Below, one piece after another: positions 40,789 through 48,412 of a stretch of DNA of 64,000 nucleotides (position 1 is its first letter; the number at the start of each line of letters is the position of its first letter). Source of the stretch: Paraburkholderia bonniea (GTDB lineage Bacteria; Pseudomonadota; Gammaproteobacteria; Burkholderiales; Burkholderiaceae); the NCBI RefSeq assembly GCF_009455625.1, contig NZ_QPEQ01000001.1, positions 558,001 to 622,000 of the forward strand. The letters run 5' to 3'. The translations under genes and the position numbers were made by a program. The notes under the pieces are model-generated. The model was not told the origin of the DNA and did no database searches. It was given only the letters and a program-made list of their open reading frames with translations.

Positions 40789-42039
40789 TCAAAGCAGCGG
40801 TTCAAGCCGCTTGCCTTTAGTTTCTGGCAGGCAGAGCGCAGCCACGATGACGATCAAATAGCCTGAACCGGCGACGATGCCGATTGCTTTGACGAATGAC
40901 ATCGACTGCGAGAGTGCACCCACCCCAAGCGGAAAGAGCGAACTGATACCGCGCCCAGCGTTATAGCAAAACCCCTGACCAGAGCCCCGAATCTCGTTGG
41001 GATAAAGCTCGGAGAGGTAAGCGCCGATGCCCGCGAACACCCCCTGCATGACGAGCCCTAGCGGAAAGCCCAGTAGCAGCATCATGTTGTTGCTGATTGG
41101 CAGCATGGTGTAGGCCATGCCCAGCACGAACGAGGCGACGGAGAACAGGATGAACGAGGCGCGACGCCCGATCTGGTCGCTCAGAATGGCCCCGACGATA
41201 TAACCCGTGAAAGAGCCAGCGATCAGCACGGCCAGATAAGTGCTGGTATTTAAAACCGAGAGATGACGCACGGTTTTCAGATAGGTTGGCAACCACGTCG
41301 TGAGTGCGAAATAGCCGCCGAGCATGCCCGCGCAAAGCAAGCTGCCGAGCAAGGTTGTGGCCAGATGAGCACGAGAGAAAATTTGCAGAAAGTGAGCGCG
41401 GGCGGCCCCTGCAGCATGTTTTGCGCGCGTGGTGAGATAGATCTCCGGTTCGTTCACGTTGCGCCGGATATAGAGGATCCACAACGCGGGAAGCAAACCG
41501 ATCCAGAAGCAGGCGCGCCACGCATAGGCCTCTGGCAGCAACGCGTTTGAGCCCCAGTACACGATGGCCGCCGCCGCCCAGCCAAGCGACCAACTGCTTT
41601 GCACCGTCCCAACCGCTTTGGCGCGATGTTGCGGCGAGCGAATGGTTTCCGCCATCAAGATCGTCACCACAGACCACTCACCGCCGAAACCAATGCCCTG
41701 AAGCGTCCGGGTAGCCAATAGTTGCCAGAACGAGTGGGTGAAGCCAGACAGGAAGGTGAACACGGCGAACGTGGCGATGGTCCATTGCAGCACCCGAACC
41801 CGGCCGTAGCGGTCAGCGAGAATCCCCGCTATCCAGCCACCAAGCGCCGACGAAACCAGCGAGGCCGTGGCGATCATGCCGGCTTCGCTTTTGCTCATGC
41901 CCCAAGCCGTGATAAGCGCAGGGATCAGAAACGAATAAATCATGAAGTCGAATGCATCGACAGCGTAGCCACCGAAACCGGCGTAGAGCGTGTTGCGTTC
42001 GCGTGGTGTGAGCTCGGTTAGCCATTGGAATACCGTCAT
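40789..42039 (-). CDS. MFS transporter, metabolite:H+ symporter type
   Basis: 416 aa with about 12 membrane segments. The loop 2-3 motif GILADRYGRVRVL (GxxxDRxGR) and the related loop 8-9 motif GAILSDQIGRRAS are major facilitator hallmarks. The N-terminus ERNTLYAGFGGYAVDAFDFMIY, with its DxFD segment, resembles the aromatic acid/sialate/lactate symporter branch (AAHS/SHS). The cargo cannot be read from sequence. It is a single gene, convergent with gltD, and not part of a visible catabolic operon. Confidence 0.85.
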   Translation of the reverse strand: MTVFQWLTELTPRERNTLYAGFGGYAVDAFDFMIYSFLIPALITAWGMSKSEAGMIATASLVSSALGGWIAGILADRYGRVRVLQWTIATFAVFTFLSGFTHSFWQLLATRTLQGIGFGGEWSVVTILMAETIRSPQHRAKAVGTVQSSWSLGWAAAAIVYWGSNALLPEAYAWRACFWIGLLPALWILYIRRNVNEPEIYLTTRAKHAAGAARAHFLQIFSRAHLATTLLGSLLCAGMLGGYFALTTWLPTYLKTVRHLSVLNTSTYLAVLIAGSFTGYIVGAILSDQIGRRASFILFSVASFVLGMAYTMLPISNNMMLLLGFPLGLVMQGVFAGIGAYLSELYPNEIRGSGQGFCYNAGRGISSLFPLGVGALSQSMSFVKAIGIVAGSGYLIVIVAALCLPETKGKRLEPLL

Positions 42040-42245
42040 GAAGTTCCTTGTGGGGGTGCGTGGGGCGTGAGCGGGATTATGGTGCTGTTTTTGAGATGGG
42101 TGAAGGGATTGTGGGGCGGATTTTTTTAGGGGGAGGTAGTTTCTTATTGGTTGGTTTTTGGTGAGTTTAAAAATAATCCGGATTGGTTATCCCTATAAAA
42201 TTTCCGTCTGATTTTAAGTAAAAACCCTGATTGATGGGGGGTGTA

Positions 42246-42299
42246 ATGAGGCTTCATATTTATCCAATGTTTGATGGTGATTTTCGTGTAATCAAGTAG
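42246..42299 (+). CDS. 17-aa open frame in the cassette leader, copy 1
   Basis: ATGAGGCTTCATATTTATCC begins a 17-codon frame (MRLHIYPMFDGDFRVIK) with a strong GGGGGGTG site 4 bases ahead. It ends 18 bp before the 195-aa gene. An identical copy lies at 43774-43827. Because the repeat copies are nearly identical, conservation does not prove coding. It may be a leader peptide or chance. Confidence 0.25.
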   Translation: MRLHIYPMFDGDFRVIK

Positions 42300-42317
42300 A
42301 TGTGGATGAATTAAAAT

Positions 42318-42905
42318 ATGAAATTCTGGAAATGGGGCGTGTTGTTGATCGTGGTTGCTGTGGGTTCGGTGTTTTTAATGTGGCGGTTTATGAGTACGGG
42401 CGAGGAGGCGGCTCAAGATAATCGTGCTGAATTAAAGCCGGTTCAGGCACCGATTGCGTCAGTTGCTGCGTCAGAGGCAGAGATTCCAGAGCATTTTATT
42501 ACCCAGGCTGATGTGCCATTTCCACCGGTATTCGATCATCAGCGGGGTTTATTGGTGGATGGCCAGTACTTCAAGCCCCGGGAAGATGTGGCGAAATATA
42601 TCGAGAAAGAATATTCCGATATCCCGACACGTAAAGCGATGCTGCAGTTTGCTGCGGCATTTGAGGCGAGTATGGCGCTGGGTGGGACGGAGGAGGGGGC
42701 AGCAAAGGCTAATATATCGGAATATGACGCACTTGGATGTGTTTTTGAAAAAATTCCAGATCTAAAAAAAAGCATGCCATTGATTAAAGAGCTGGAGGCG
42801 AGGATGCTAAATTCTCCAGAAAAATTAATTGCCTACGGCAATATGCTGGATAATTCTGGTGGGCTGGTTCTTACGGAGAGAAAGGAGTCGTCATGCGTGC
42901 AGTGA
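42318..42905 (+). CDS. Membrane-anchored 195-aa protein of unknown function, copy 1
   Basis: No family recognised. A short basic start and one membrane segment (KFWKWGVLLIVVAVGSVFLMW, residues 2-22) suggest an uncleaved signal anchor with the rest in the periplasm. The remainder is acidic and helical, with Cys141 in YDALGCVFEKIPD and Cys193 near the end (SSCVQ). No good ribosome-binding site precedes the ATG. It overlaps the following hydrolase start by 13 bp, so the two are translationally coupled. The protein is identical to copy 2 (43846-44433), although its hydrolase partner here is broken. This could be an immunity protein or a chaperone for the hydrolase (inference only). Confidence 0.75.
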   Translation: MKFWKWGVLLIVVAVGSVFLMWRFMSTGEEAAQDNRAELKPVQAPIASVAASEAEIPEHFITQADVPFPPVFDHQRGLLVDGQYFKPREDVAKYIEKEYSDIPTRKAMLQFAAAFEASMALGGTEEGAAKANISEYDALGCVFEKIPDLKKSMPLIKELEARMLNSPEKLIAYGNMLDNSGGLVLTERKESSCVQ

Positions 42906-43539
42906 AAATGATTAATAAGTCGACTTTTTTGTTGGTGTGTGCTGGAGGTGTGATTTTGAATGGCTCTGTGTTGGCAGCTGCTGAAAGTAGCTGTGATAAA
43001 AAACTACATATTTCCTATGCGAATGGAATTATGAATAGTTTTTCGGATAGAGCCCGCAGGGCAAATGGCATTGAAAGCCATGATTGGCCCAACGTACAAC
43101 GGACTTCCCGTGGAATATGGTTTGTCTGAAAACCCCAGCGACGGCCTACTAAAAGACCTTGCGCGGGTATTAAAACAAAAAATTGCTGAAGACCCGAGCC
43201 TCACCTGGGATTTACTTGCGCGTTATGTTTTGAAACTAGATCCAGCAGGGTTGTCACCCATTGTGAAACGTAATCTGGATGAAATAATCGCCAAAATAAA
43301 GAACGAAAAAACAGCAGACCTGAAACAAAGATTCGAAGCAGAAAATAACTACATCGACAAAAGCGTAGAGAGGCACGTCGCCAATTACAAAAATCTGATC
43401 GTGGAACAAGGCAAGTCAGTTCTCGCCGGACACTGCGGCGATGGCGGCGGCGGGCATGACGCTCAGCAGGCTGCCGGTGACATCGTCGCGGGTCACAATC
43501 CGCGCGGATGTTTGCCGCAAGCGTGCGATTACGCGGTAA
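42893..43539 (+). pseudogene. Broken copy of the GHSQG hydrolase gene
   Basis: Same start as the intact copy (MRAVKMINKSTFLLVCAGG), with a strong AAAGGAG site. At about 43052 the intact AGAGTCGC reads AGAGCCCGC, a one-base gain that shifts the frame and stops translation at 43127-43129. A second block, open from 43065 (MALKAMIGPTYNG...), continues to 43419. There the sequence jumps to a piece matching the last 115 bp of the intact gene, out of frame, so the catalytic GHSQG half is absent. The final piece differs from the intact copy at 5 of about 115 bases, far more than the rest. Confidence 0.9.
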
Positions 43540-43715
43540 GCGGCTGTGCCGCTTGATGCAACAGTGGAAATTGAGTAGGCACCCGTCCTGCGACAAGATG
43601 TTGCTGCTTGCCCGGCAGGAGCGTTTCGGTACGGATATAACCTGATTGTTCGTGTAAATCGCTGGATAAATGGTTAAATAATTTTAACAAAAATACAAAA
43701 ATTATTCATTTTGAT
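43540..43715. other. AT-rich spacer between the two cassettes
   Basis: About 176 bp with no gene recognised. Toward its right end AAATAATTTT and AAAATTATT can pair around AACAAAAATACA. This may hold the promoter of cassette 2. It is not part of the direct repeat. Confidence 0.5.
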
Positions 43716-43773
43716 TATCTCTATAAAATTTCCGTCTGATTTTAAGTAAAAACCCTGATTGATGGGGGGTGTA

Positions 43774-43827
43774 ATGAGGCTTCATATTTATCCAATGTTT
43801 GATGGTGATTTTCGTGTAATCAAGTAG
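43774..43827 (+). CDS. 17-aa open frame in the cassette leader, copy 2
   Basis: Identical to 42246-42299 (MRLHIYPMFDGDFRVIK), with the same GGGGGGTG site and the same 18-bp gap to the 195-aa gene. Coding status unknown. Confidence 0.25.
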   Translation: MRLHIYPMFDGDFRVIK

Positions 43828-43845
43828 ATGTGGATGAATTAAAAT

Positions 43846-44433
43846 ATGAAATTCTGGAAATGGGGCGTGTTGTTGATCGTGGTTGCTGTGGGTTCGGTGT
43901 TTTTAATGTGGCGGTTTATGAGTACGGGCGAGGAGGCGGCTCAAGATAATCGTGCTGAATTAAAGCCGGTTCAGGCACCGATTGCGTCAGTTGCTGCGTC
44001 AGAGGCAGAGATTCCAGAGCATTTTATTACCCAGGCTGATGTGCCATTTCCACCGGTATTCGATCATCAGCGGGGTTTATTGGTGGATGGCCAGTACTTC
44101 AAGCCCCGGGAAGATGTGGCGAAATATATTGAGAAAGAATATTCCGATATCCCGACACGTAAAGCGATGCTGCAGTTTGCTGCGGCATTTGAAGCGAGTA
44201 TGGCGCTGGGTGGGACGGAGGAGGGGGCAGCAAAGGCTAATATATCGGAATATGACGCACTTGGATGTGTTTTTGAAAAAATTCCAGATCTAAAAAAAAG
44301 CATGCCATTGATTAAAGAGCTGGAGGCGAGGATGCTAAATTCTCCAGAAAAATTAATTGCCTACGGCAATATGCTGGATAATTCTGGTGGGCTGGTTCTT
44401 ACGGAGAGAAAGGAGTCGTCATGCGTGCAGTGA
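43846..44433 (+). CDS. Membrane-anchored 195-aa protein of unknown function, copy 2
   Basis: Identical in protein sequence to copy 1; two silent base changes separate the genes. The signal anchor covers residues 2-22, followed by a periplasmic-type helical region. Here the partner is intact: the hydrolase start at 44421 lies inside the end of this gene (13-bp overlap), so equal, coupled production is likely. A foldase or steric chaperone, an inhibitor, or an immunity protein for a secreted enzyme are all possible. I do not recognise Lif-type foldase motifs. No function is assigned. Confidence 0.75.
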   Translation: MKFWKWGVLLIVVAVGSVFLMWRFMSTGEEAAQDNRAELKPVQAPIASVAASEAEIPEHFITQADVPFPPVFDHQRGLLVDGQYFKPREDVAKYIEKEYSDIPTRKAMLQFAAAFEASMALGGTEEGAAKANISEYDALGCVFEKIPDLKKSMPLIKELEARMLNSPEKLIAYGNMLDNSGGLVLTERKESSCVQ

Positions 44434-45794
44434 AAATGATTAATAAGTCGACTTTTTTGTTGGTGTGTGCTGGAGGTGTGATTTTGAATGGCTCTGTGTT
44501 GGCAGCTGCTGAAAGTAGCTGTGATAAAAAACTACATATTTCCTATGCGAATGGAATTATGAATAGTTTTTCGGATAGAGTCGCAGGGCAAATGGCATTG
44601 AAAGCCATGATTGGCCCAACGTACAACGGACTTCCCGTGGAATATGGTTTGTCTGAAAACCCCAGCGACGGCCTACTAAAAGACCTTGCGCGGGTATTAA
44701 AACAAAAAATTGCTGAAGACCCGAGCCTCACATGGGATTTACTTGCGCGTTATGTTTTGAAACTAGATCCAGCAGGGTTGTCACCCATTGTGAAACGTAA
44801 TCTGGATGAAATAATCGCCAAAATAAAGAACGAAAAAACAGCAGACCTGAAACAAAGATTCGAAGCAGAAAATAACTACATCGACAAAAGCGTAGAGAGG
44901 CACGTCGCCAATTACAAAAATCTGATCGTGGAACAAGGCAAGTCAGTCCTGATTGTCGGTCATTCCCAAGGCAACCTGTACGCCAACGCGGGCCACAAGA
45001 AGTTCTACGCACAGACCAGGCTGAGAAATCAGAGCCTCGGCGTAGTGGGCGTGGCGACACCGGCGAACTACGTCGCGGGCGGCGGCCAGTACCTCACGTC
45101 GAGCACGGATCTGGTGATTTCGTTGCTACGTCTGTTTGTGAGCGAAAGCACGCTGCCGGGGAATATCGACCTGCCATTCAGCCTCAGGGAGCCGGAGGGG
45201 CACAGTTTCACGGAGGTCTACGTTGATACCGACTCGAAGGCATACCAGCCGATTCAACAGATGACCAAAAATGGCTTGAAACGGCTGAGCCACCCGAACA
45301 AGGCTGGGGCGATTCTGGCGAATTACGAGGCGGTGTCGTGGCGCATGACGGGCGGCGGCATGTGCACGAGCAGGACGGGGGATGGGATCTGGCCGGTGGG
45401 GTGGGTGAGCTGGGCGCGGTCGTATTACCTGGGCAAGCCTTATACGCCGATGCAATCGTATGAATTTGTGGATGGCGATGAGCGGGCCATTCCGCTGGAG
45501 AAGCTGGCACCGTATCTGCCACCGGACCAGAGCGAATGGCTGGCACGGCTGAATGGCGGGCAGTACGACCAGACGTTGAGATGGTACGGGCCGGGCGCGA
45601 TGTTTCGCGCAGGGTACTGCCAGGTGAGCGAGGGGCCGCCGGATTACAGCCGTTTTTCTTTCCTTGATTACTTCACCTCACCGGACACTGCAGCGATGGC
45701 GGCGGCGGGTATGACGCTCAGCAGGCTGCCGGTGACATCGTCGCGGGTCACAATCCGCGCGGATGTTTGCAGCAAGCGTGCGATTACGCAGTAA
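44421..45794 (+). CDS. Secreted protein with lipase-type GHSQG motif (alpha/beta-hydrolase-like)
   Basis: 457 aa. Sec signal peptide at about residues 1-29 (MINKSTFLLVCAGGVILNGS). An N-terminal helical region (YANGIMNSFSD, then many Lys/Glu) is followed by VLIVGHSQGNLYANAG, with the nucleophile-elbow Ser182 in GHSQG. Candidate acid and base residues are in VYVDTDSK and EGHSFTE, but I cannot assign them. Two Cys (MCTSR, AGYCQV) could form a disulfide. Base composition changes near 44930: the N-terminal third is AT-rich and the rest is GC-rich like the chromosome. An esterase or phospholipase is likely; a toxin role is inference. It is followed after about 110 bp by the convergent ABC exporter gene. 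Confidence 0.75.
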   Translation: MRAVKMINKSTFLLVCAGGVILNGSVLAAAESSCDKKLHISYANGIMNSFSDRVAGQMALKAMIGPTYNGLPVEYGLSENPSDGLLKDLARVLKQKIAEDPSLTWDLLARYVLKLDPAGLSPIVKRNLDEIIAKIKNEKTADLKQRFEAENNYIDKSVERHVANYKNLIVEQGKSVLIVGHSQGNLYANAGHKKFYAQTRLRNQSLGVVGVATPANYVAGGGQYLTSSTDLVISLLRLFVSESTLPGNIDLPFSLREPEGHSFTEVYVDTDSKAYQPIQQMTKNGLKRLSHPNKAGAILANYEAVSWRMTGGGMCTSRTGDGIWPVGWVSWARSYYLGKPYTPMQSYEFVDGDERAIPLEKLAPYLPPDQSEWLARLNGGQYDQTLRWYGPGAMFRAGYCQVSEGPPDYSRFSFLDYFTSPDTAAMAAAGMTLSRLPVTSSRVTIRADVCSKRAITQ

Positions 45795-45902
45795 CTGACC
45801 CTATCGCTTGATACGCCAGCCATTCAGCAAACAGCAGCAAACAGCAGGAACATCGCCAGCGACGCGCGTCTGAAGCCCCGCCGGACGCCTCTTTCTTCCC
45901 CG

Positions 45903-47681
45903 TCAACCCGCAGCAGATTCCACCAACCGCTCGACTTCAAGCGTCTCGTTGTGGAAAGCCGCGAGCGATTCCCGGTGCGCGATGCTGATGATCGCCGCGT
46001 GCGGCAGGCGTTCGAGAAACAACTGGTAAAGCCTGGCCTCGTTTTTGGCATCGAGCGCGCTGGTGGCCTCGTCGAGAAACAGGAAATCGGGCTTGTGCAA
46101 CAGCACCCGGGCGGCGGCGAGGCGTTGCTGTTCGCCGGGCGAGAGCATTTTGGCCCAGTGGCCGGACTCTTCCAGACGCCCGGCATAGTCTGCCAGGTGG
46201 CATGCCTGTAGCACTTCCTGACACGCCGCGTCGCTATAGGCATCCGTCGACGACGGGTACGTGAGGGCCGCTTTCAGTGTGCCAATCGGCAGATAGCTTT
46301 GTTGCGGGATGAACATCATCCGGGCATTGACGGGCGCGTCGATTGAGCCCTCGCCAAACGGCCATAACCCCGCGAGCGAGCGCATCAGCGTGCTTTTTCC
46401 TGCACCCGAAGCCCCACGGATGAGCCAGCGTGAGCCGGGCTGCACCGCAATATCCCGAATCCGCGAAAGCATCTCGCCGTTAGGCAGCGCGAGGCAGAGC
46501 TGGTGCGTGCTCAAGCTGGGGGCATCGACGTAATGCAGATTGATACCGCCATGGGCCGTGGCTGGCGAGAGCGATTCCTTCAAATGCGGCGAGCGCATGA
46601 TGCGCTTGAATTCTCGCAGCCGGTTCACGGTGGCACGCCAGGCGACTAGCGTGCTGTAGCTGTTGATAAACCACGAAAACGAATCGCTGACGGTGCCAAA
46701 TGCCCGCGAGATCTGTATCAGCACGCCGAACGTAAAAGCCCCGGCGAAATAGCGCGGGGCTGCTATCGCCAGCGGAAAAATAGTCGCTATCTGGGCGTAA
46801 AAACTCAGCACGAACGTAAGACGCCTTGTGTACTTCATCACGCGCCACCAGTTGTCGCGGATCCGGGCGAACAGGTTTCGGGCGCTGGCTTCTTCGGTGC
46901 TCATACCGTCGTAGAACGCGATTTGCTCAGCGTTCTCGCGCAGCCGGATCAGGCCGAAACGGAAGTCAGCCTCGACGCGCTGCATCTGGTAGTTGATCGA
47001 GATCAGCGGATGGCCAAACTTCTGGGTCACCAGTGAGCCGACTACGGCATATAGCGCGGCGGCCCACACCATATAGCCGGGGATATGGATTGGCGTCGAA
47101 CCCAGCATGATGGTCAGCGCCCCCGCGAGCGACCACAGGATCGTAATAAATGAAATCAGCGTGACGACGGTCGACAGCAGATCGAGCGTCAGCGCGAGGG
47201 TAGTGGTGGCGAACGATTGCAGGTCGTCGCTGATTCGCTGGTCGGGGTTGTCGGTAAGGCTGTCGCGCTCGATCCGATAGAAGGTGCCGCCGCCGAGCCA
47301 CTCTTTCAGGTAGTGGGTGGTGAGCCATTGGCGCCAGCGAAAGCCGAGCATCTGCCGCAGGTAATTGCCGTACACCGCCAGGATGATGAAGGCGAACGCT
47401 AGCCCGCTGAAAACCATCAGCAAACGTGGAAAGTCATGCACATTTTTGGCTTGCAGCGCGTTATAGAACTCCGCGCTCCAGCTGTTAAGCCGGACGTTGA
47501 TGGCAACCACCAGCAGGTTCATCACGATGATCGCAAGCAGCAGGCCCCATGCGATCTTGCGTTCTTCGGAGACCCAGTACGGCTTGATCAGGCTCCACGC
47601 CGAGACCGGATTGTCATCGGGCGGCGTTGAGCTGGGGGAGCTGGGAGAGCTGGGGGAGGGGTACGGTGTGCCGGATGTCAT
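45903..47681 (-). CDS. SbmA/YddA-like ABC transporter, fused permease and ATPase
   Basis: 592 aa. The membrane half (six segments; WSAEFYNALQAKNVHDF and GNYLRQMLGFRWRQWLT) is of the SbmA/BacA type (ABC_membrane_2). The ATPase half has Walker A GASGAGKST, signature LSPGEQQRL and Walker B FLFLDEATSALD. Bacterial relatives are YddA and the vitamin B12 transporter BacA/Rv1819c; cargo is unknown. The N-terminal tail PSPSSPSSPSSTPPDD is encoded by short imperfect DNA repeats (about 47628-47660) and looks length-variable. It is convergent with the hydrolase gene, and I see no operon partner. Confidence 0.88.
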   Translation of the reverse strand: MTSGTPYPSPSSPSSPSSTPPDDNPVSAWSLIKPYWVSEERKIAWGLLLAIIVMNLLVVAINVRLNSWSAEFYNALQAKNVHDFPRLLMVFSGLAFAFIILAVYGNYLRQMLGFRWRQWLTTHYLKEWLGGGTFYRIERDSLTDNPDQRISDDLQSFATTTLALTLDLLSTVVTLISFITILWSLAGALTIMLGSTPIHIPGYMVWAAALYAVVGSLVTQKFGHPLISINYQMQRVEADFRFGLIRLRENAEQIAFYDGMSTEEASARNLFARIRDNWWRVMKYTRRLTFVLSFYAQIATIFPLAIAAPRYFAGAFTFGVLIQISRAFGTVSDSFSWFINSYSTLVAWRATVNRLREFKRIMRSPHLKESLSPATAHGGINLHYVDAPSLSTHQLCLALPNGEMLSRIRDIAVQPGSRWLIRGASGAGKSTLMRSLAGLWPFGEGSIDAPVNARMMFIPQQSYLPIGTLKAALTYPSSTDAYSDAACQEVLQACHLADYAGRLEESGHWAKMLSPGEQQRLAAARVLLHKPDFLFLDEATSALDAKNEARLYQLFLERLPHAAIISIAHRESLAAFHNETLEVERLVESAAG

Positions 47682-48094
47682 GAGCTTCCTGATGGAGTGC
47701 CGCAGTGCCAGCCTGTGGGCGGTGCGGCGGGTATGGCGTGTAACTGGCCAGTTGCTTCGGGGCGAGGTGCAACCTGTTGCACAGGCGCGCGAGGGCGACC
47801 GGAATGCCTTAAAACACGCGTTAGCAAAATAGGGCAGACCAAGCCGCTACCGCCAGATTGATGGCTGTCAGGCGCTGGTTCGCTAACGCGACGCTGCGGG
47901 CGCTTGCCTGGGTGGCCGCGAGACCTCGCTCGATCCCCCTTTTTGAGCGGGCCAGGCATTGTGCCAGAGTGCCGCGCGCGTGCTCGTCGTATCGCGGGCT
48001 GCCCGCTGGGCGGCCTTGCGCGCGGGTTCGAAGACGCCCGTGACCTGGCCGCTGGTTTGGTGGCGCTGGGCCTTTTGTGGTCTAATGCCCGACG
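47682..48094. other. Gene-free stretch ahead of the thiamine riboswitch
   Basis: About 410 bp, GC-rich, with short frames on both strands but none matching a family I know. It should hold the promoter of the ABC gene (minus) and of the thi operon (plus); a TCTAAT box at 48081-48086 is a possible -10 for the latter. A 9-bp inverted repeat (CGCGTTAGC / GCTAACGCG) lies near 47816 and 47881. Confidence 0.5.
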
Positions 48095-48190
48095 ACGAAA
48101 CAGGGGTGCCTGGCACGCAGTTCATACGCTGCAGCGAGGCTGAGAAAGACCCTTTGCACCCGATCCGGGTAATACCGGCGCAGGAAGTTT
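48095..48190 (+). promoter_or_regulatory. TPP riboswitch (thi box) controlling the thiO operon
   Basis: The conserved THI-element parts are in order: CAGGGGTGCC (48101-48110), GAGGCTGAGA (48135-48144), ACCCTTTGCACC and GATCCGGGTAATACCGGCG, then CAGGAAG (to 48187). The GGGGTGCC arm and the TGAGA / CCGGGTAATACCGG core form the two TPP-sensing arms. TPP binding would lower expression of thiO-thiS-thiG-thiE downstream. It lies 219 bp ahead of thiO. Confidence 0.95.
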
Positions 48191-48210
48191 CCCTCTCCTC
48201 CCATTCCTTG

Positions 48211-48243
48211 TCAGATGGGCATCCACACTGGATGCCCATCTGA
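48211..48243 (+). promoter_or_regulatory. Perfect 14-bp inverted repeat after the riboswitch
   Basis: TCAGATGGGCATCC (48211-48224) and GGATGCCCATCTGA (48230-48243) flank a 5-nt loop. This position suits the expression platform of the riboswitch, but no U run follows (ACCGGCTCC comes next). It may be a Rho-linked or pausing hairpin, or a protein-binding palindrome. Confidence 0.6.
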
Positions 48244-48304
48244 CCGGCTCCGCCCGCTGGTTTCGTCTTTGGATACGCGCTTTACGCCGTGCAGACAGGA
48301 ACCA

Positions 48305-48412
48305 ATGACCGCTCATTCTTCAGTGTTTAACTTCGCTTGCTCCCCGTTTGCTGGTTCTGGCCGCGTGCAGCGCTGCCAGGATAGCGGCGATAGCGGGAGC
48401 GATCCGCGATGA
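48305..48412 (+). CDS. 35-aa open frame coupled to thiO
   Basis: MTAHSSVFNFACSPF begins at an ATG with CAGGAACC ahead of it and the frame ends at a TGA overlapping the thiO ATG (ATGA). No family is recognised. It may be a leader peptide that couples translation to thiO, a remnant of a lost first gene, or chance. Confidence 0.3.
   Translation: MTAHSSVFNFACSPFAGSGRVQRCQDSGDSGSDPR

Larger units (their letters stand above)
42188..43419. repeat. Direct repeat, upstream copy of the two-gene cassette
   Basis: Bases 42188-43419 match 43716-44946 almost perfectly at an offset of 1528 bp, falling to 1527 after a one-base difference at about 43052. I count two silent substitutions in the small gene, one silent substitution in the hydrolase, one indel and one mismatch near the left edge. 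The repeat includes the leader, the 195-aa gene and the first 176 codons of the hydrolase. It is AT-rich compared with the flanks. Confidence 0.95.
43716..44946. repeat. Direct repeat, downstream copy of the two-gene cassette
   Basis: Partner of 42188-43419. It holds the leader, the 195-aa gene and the N-terminal part of the hydrolase, which continues beyond the repeat to a full-length end at 45794. Confidence 0.95.

Noticed and set aside
42893-43539. Copy 1 of the hydrolase as a functional short variant
   Set aside because: It has both a frameshift and an out-of-frame junction and lacks the GHSQG motif.
47883-48239. Minus-strand 118-codon frame
   Set aside because: It covers the TPP riboswitch in antisense; the riboswitch explains the conservation.
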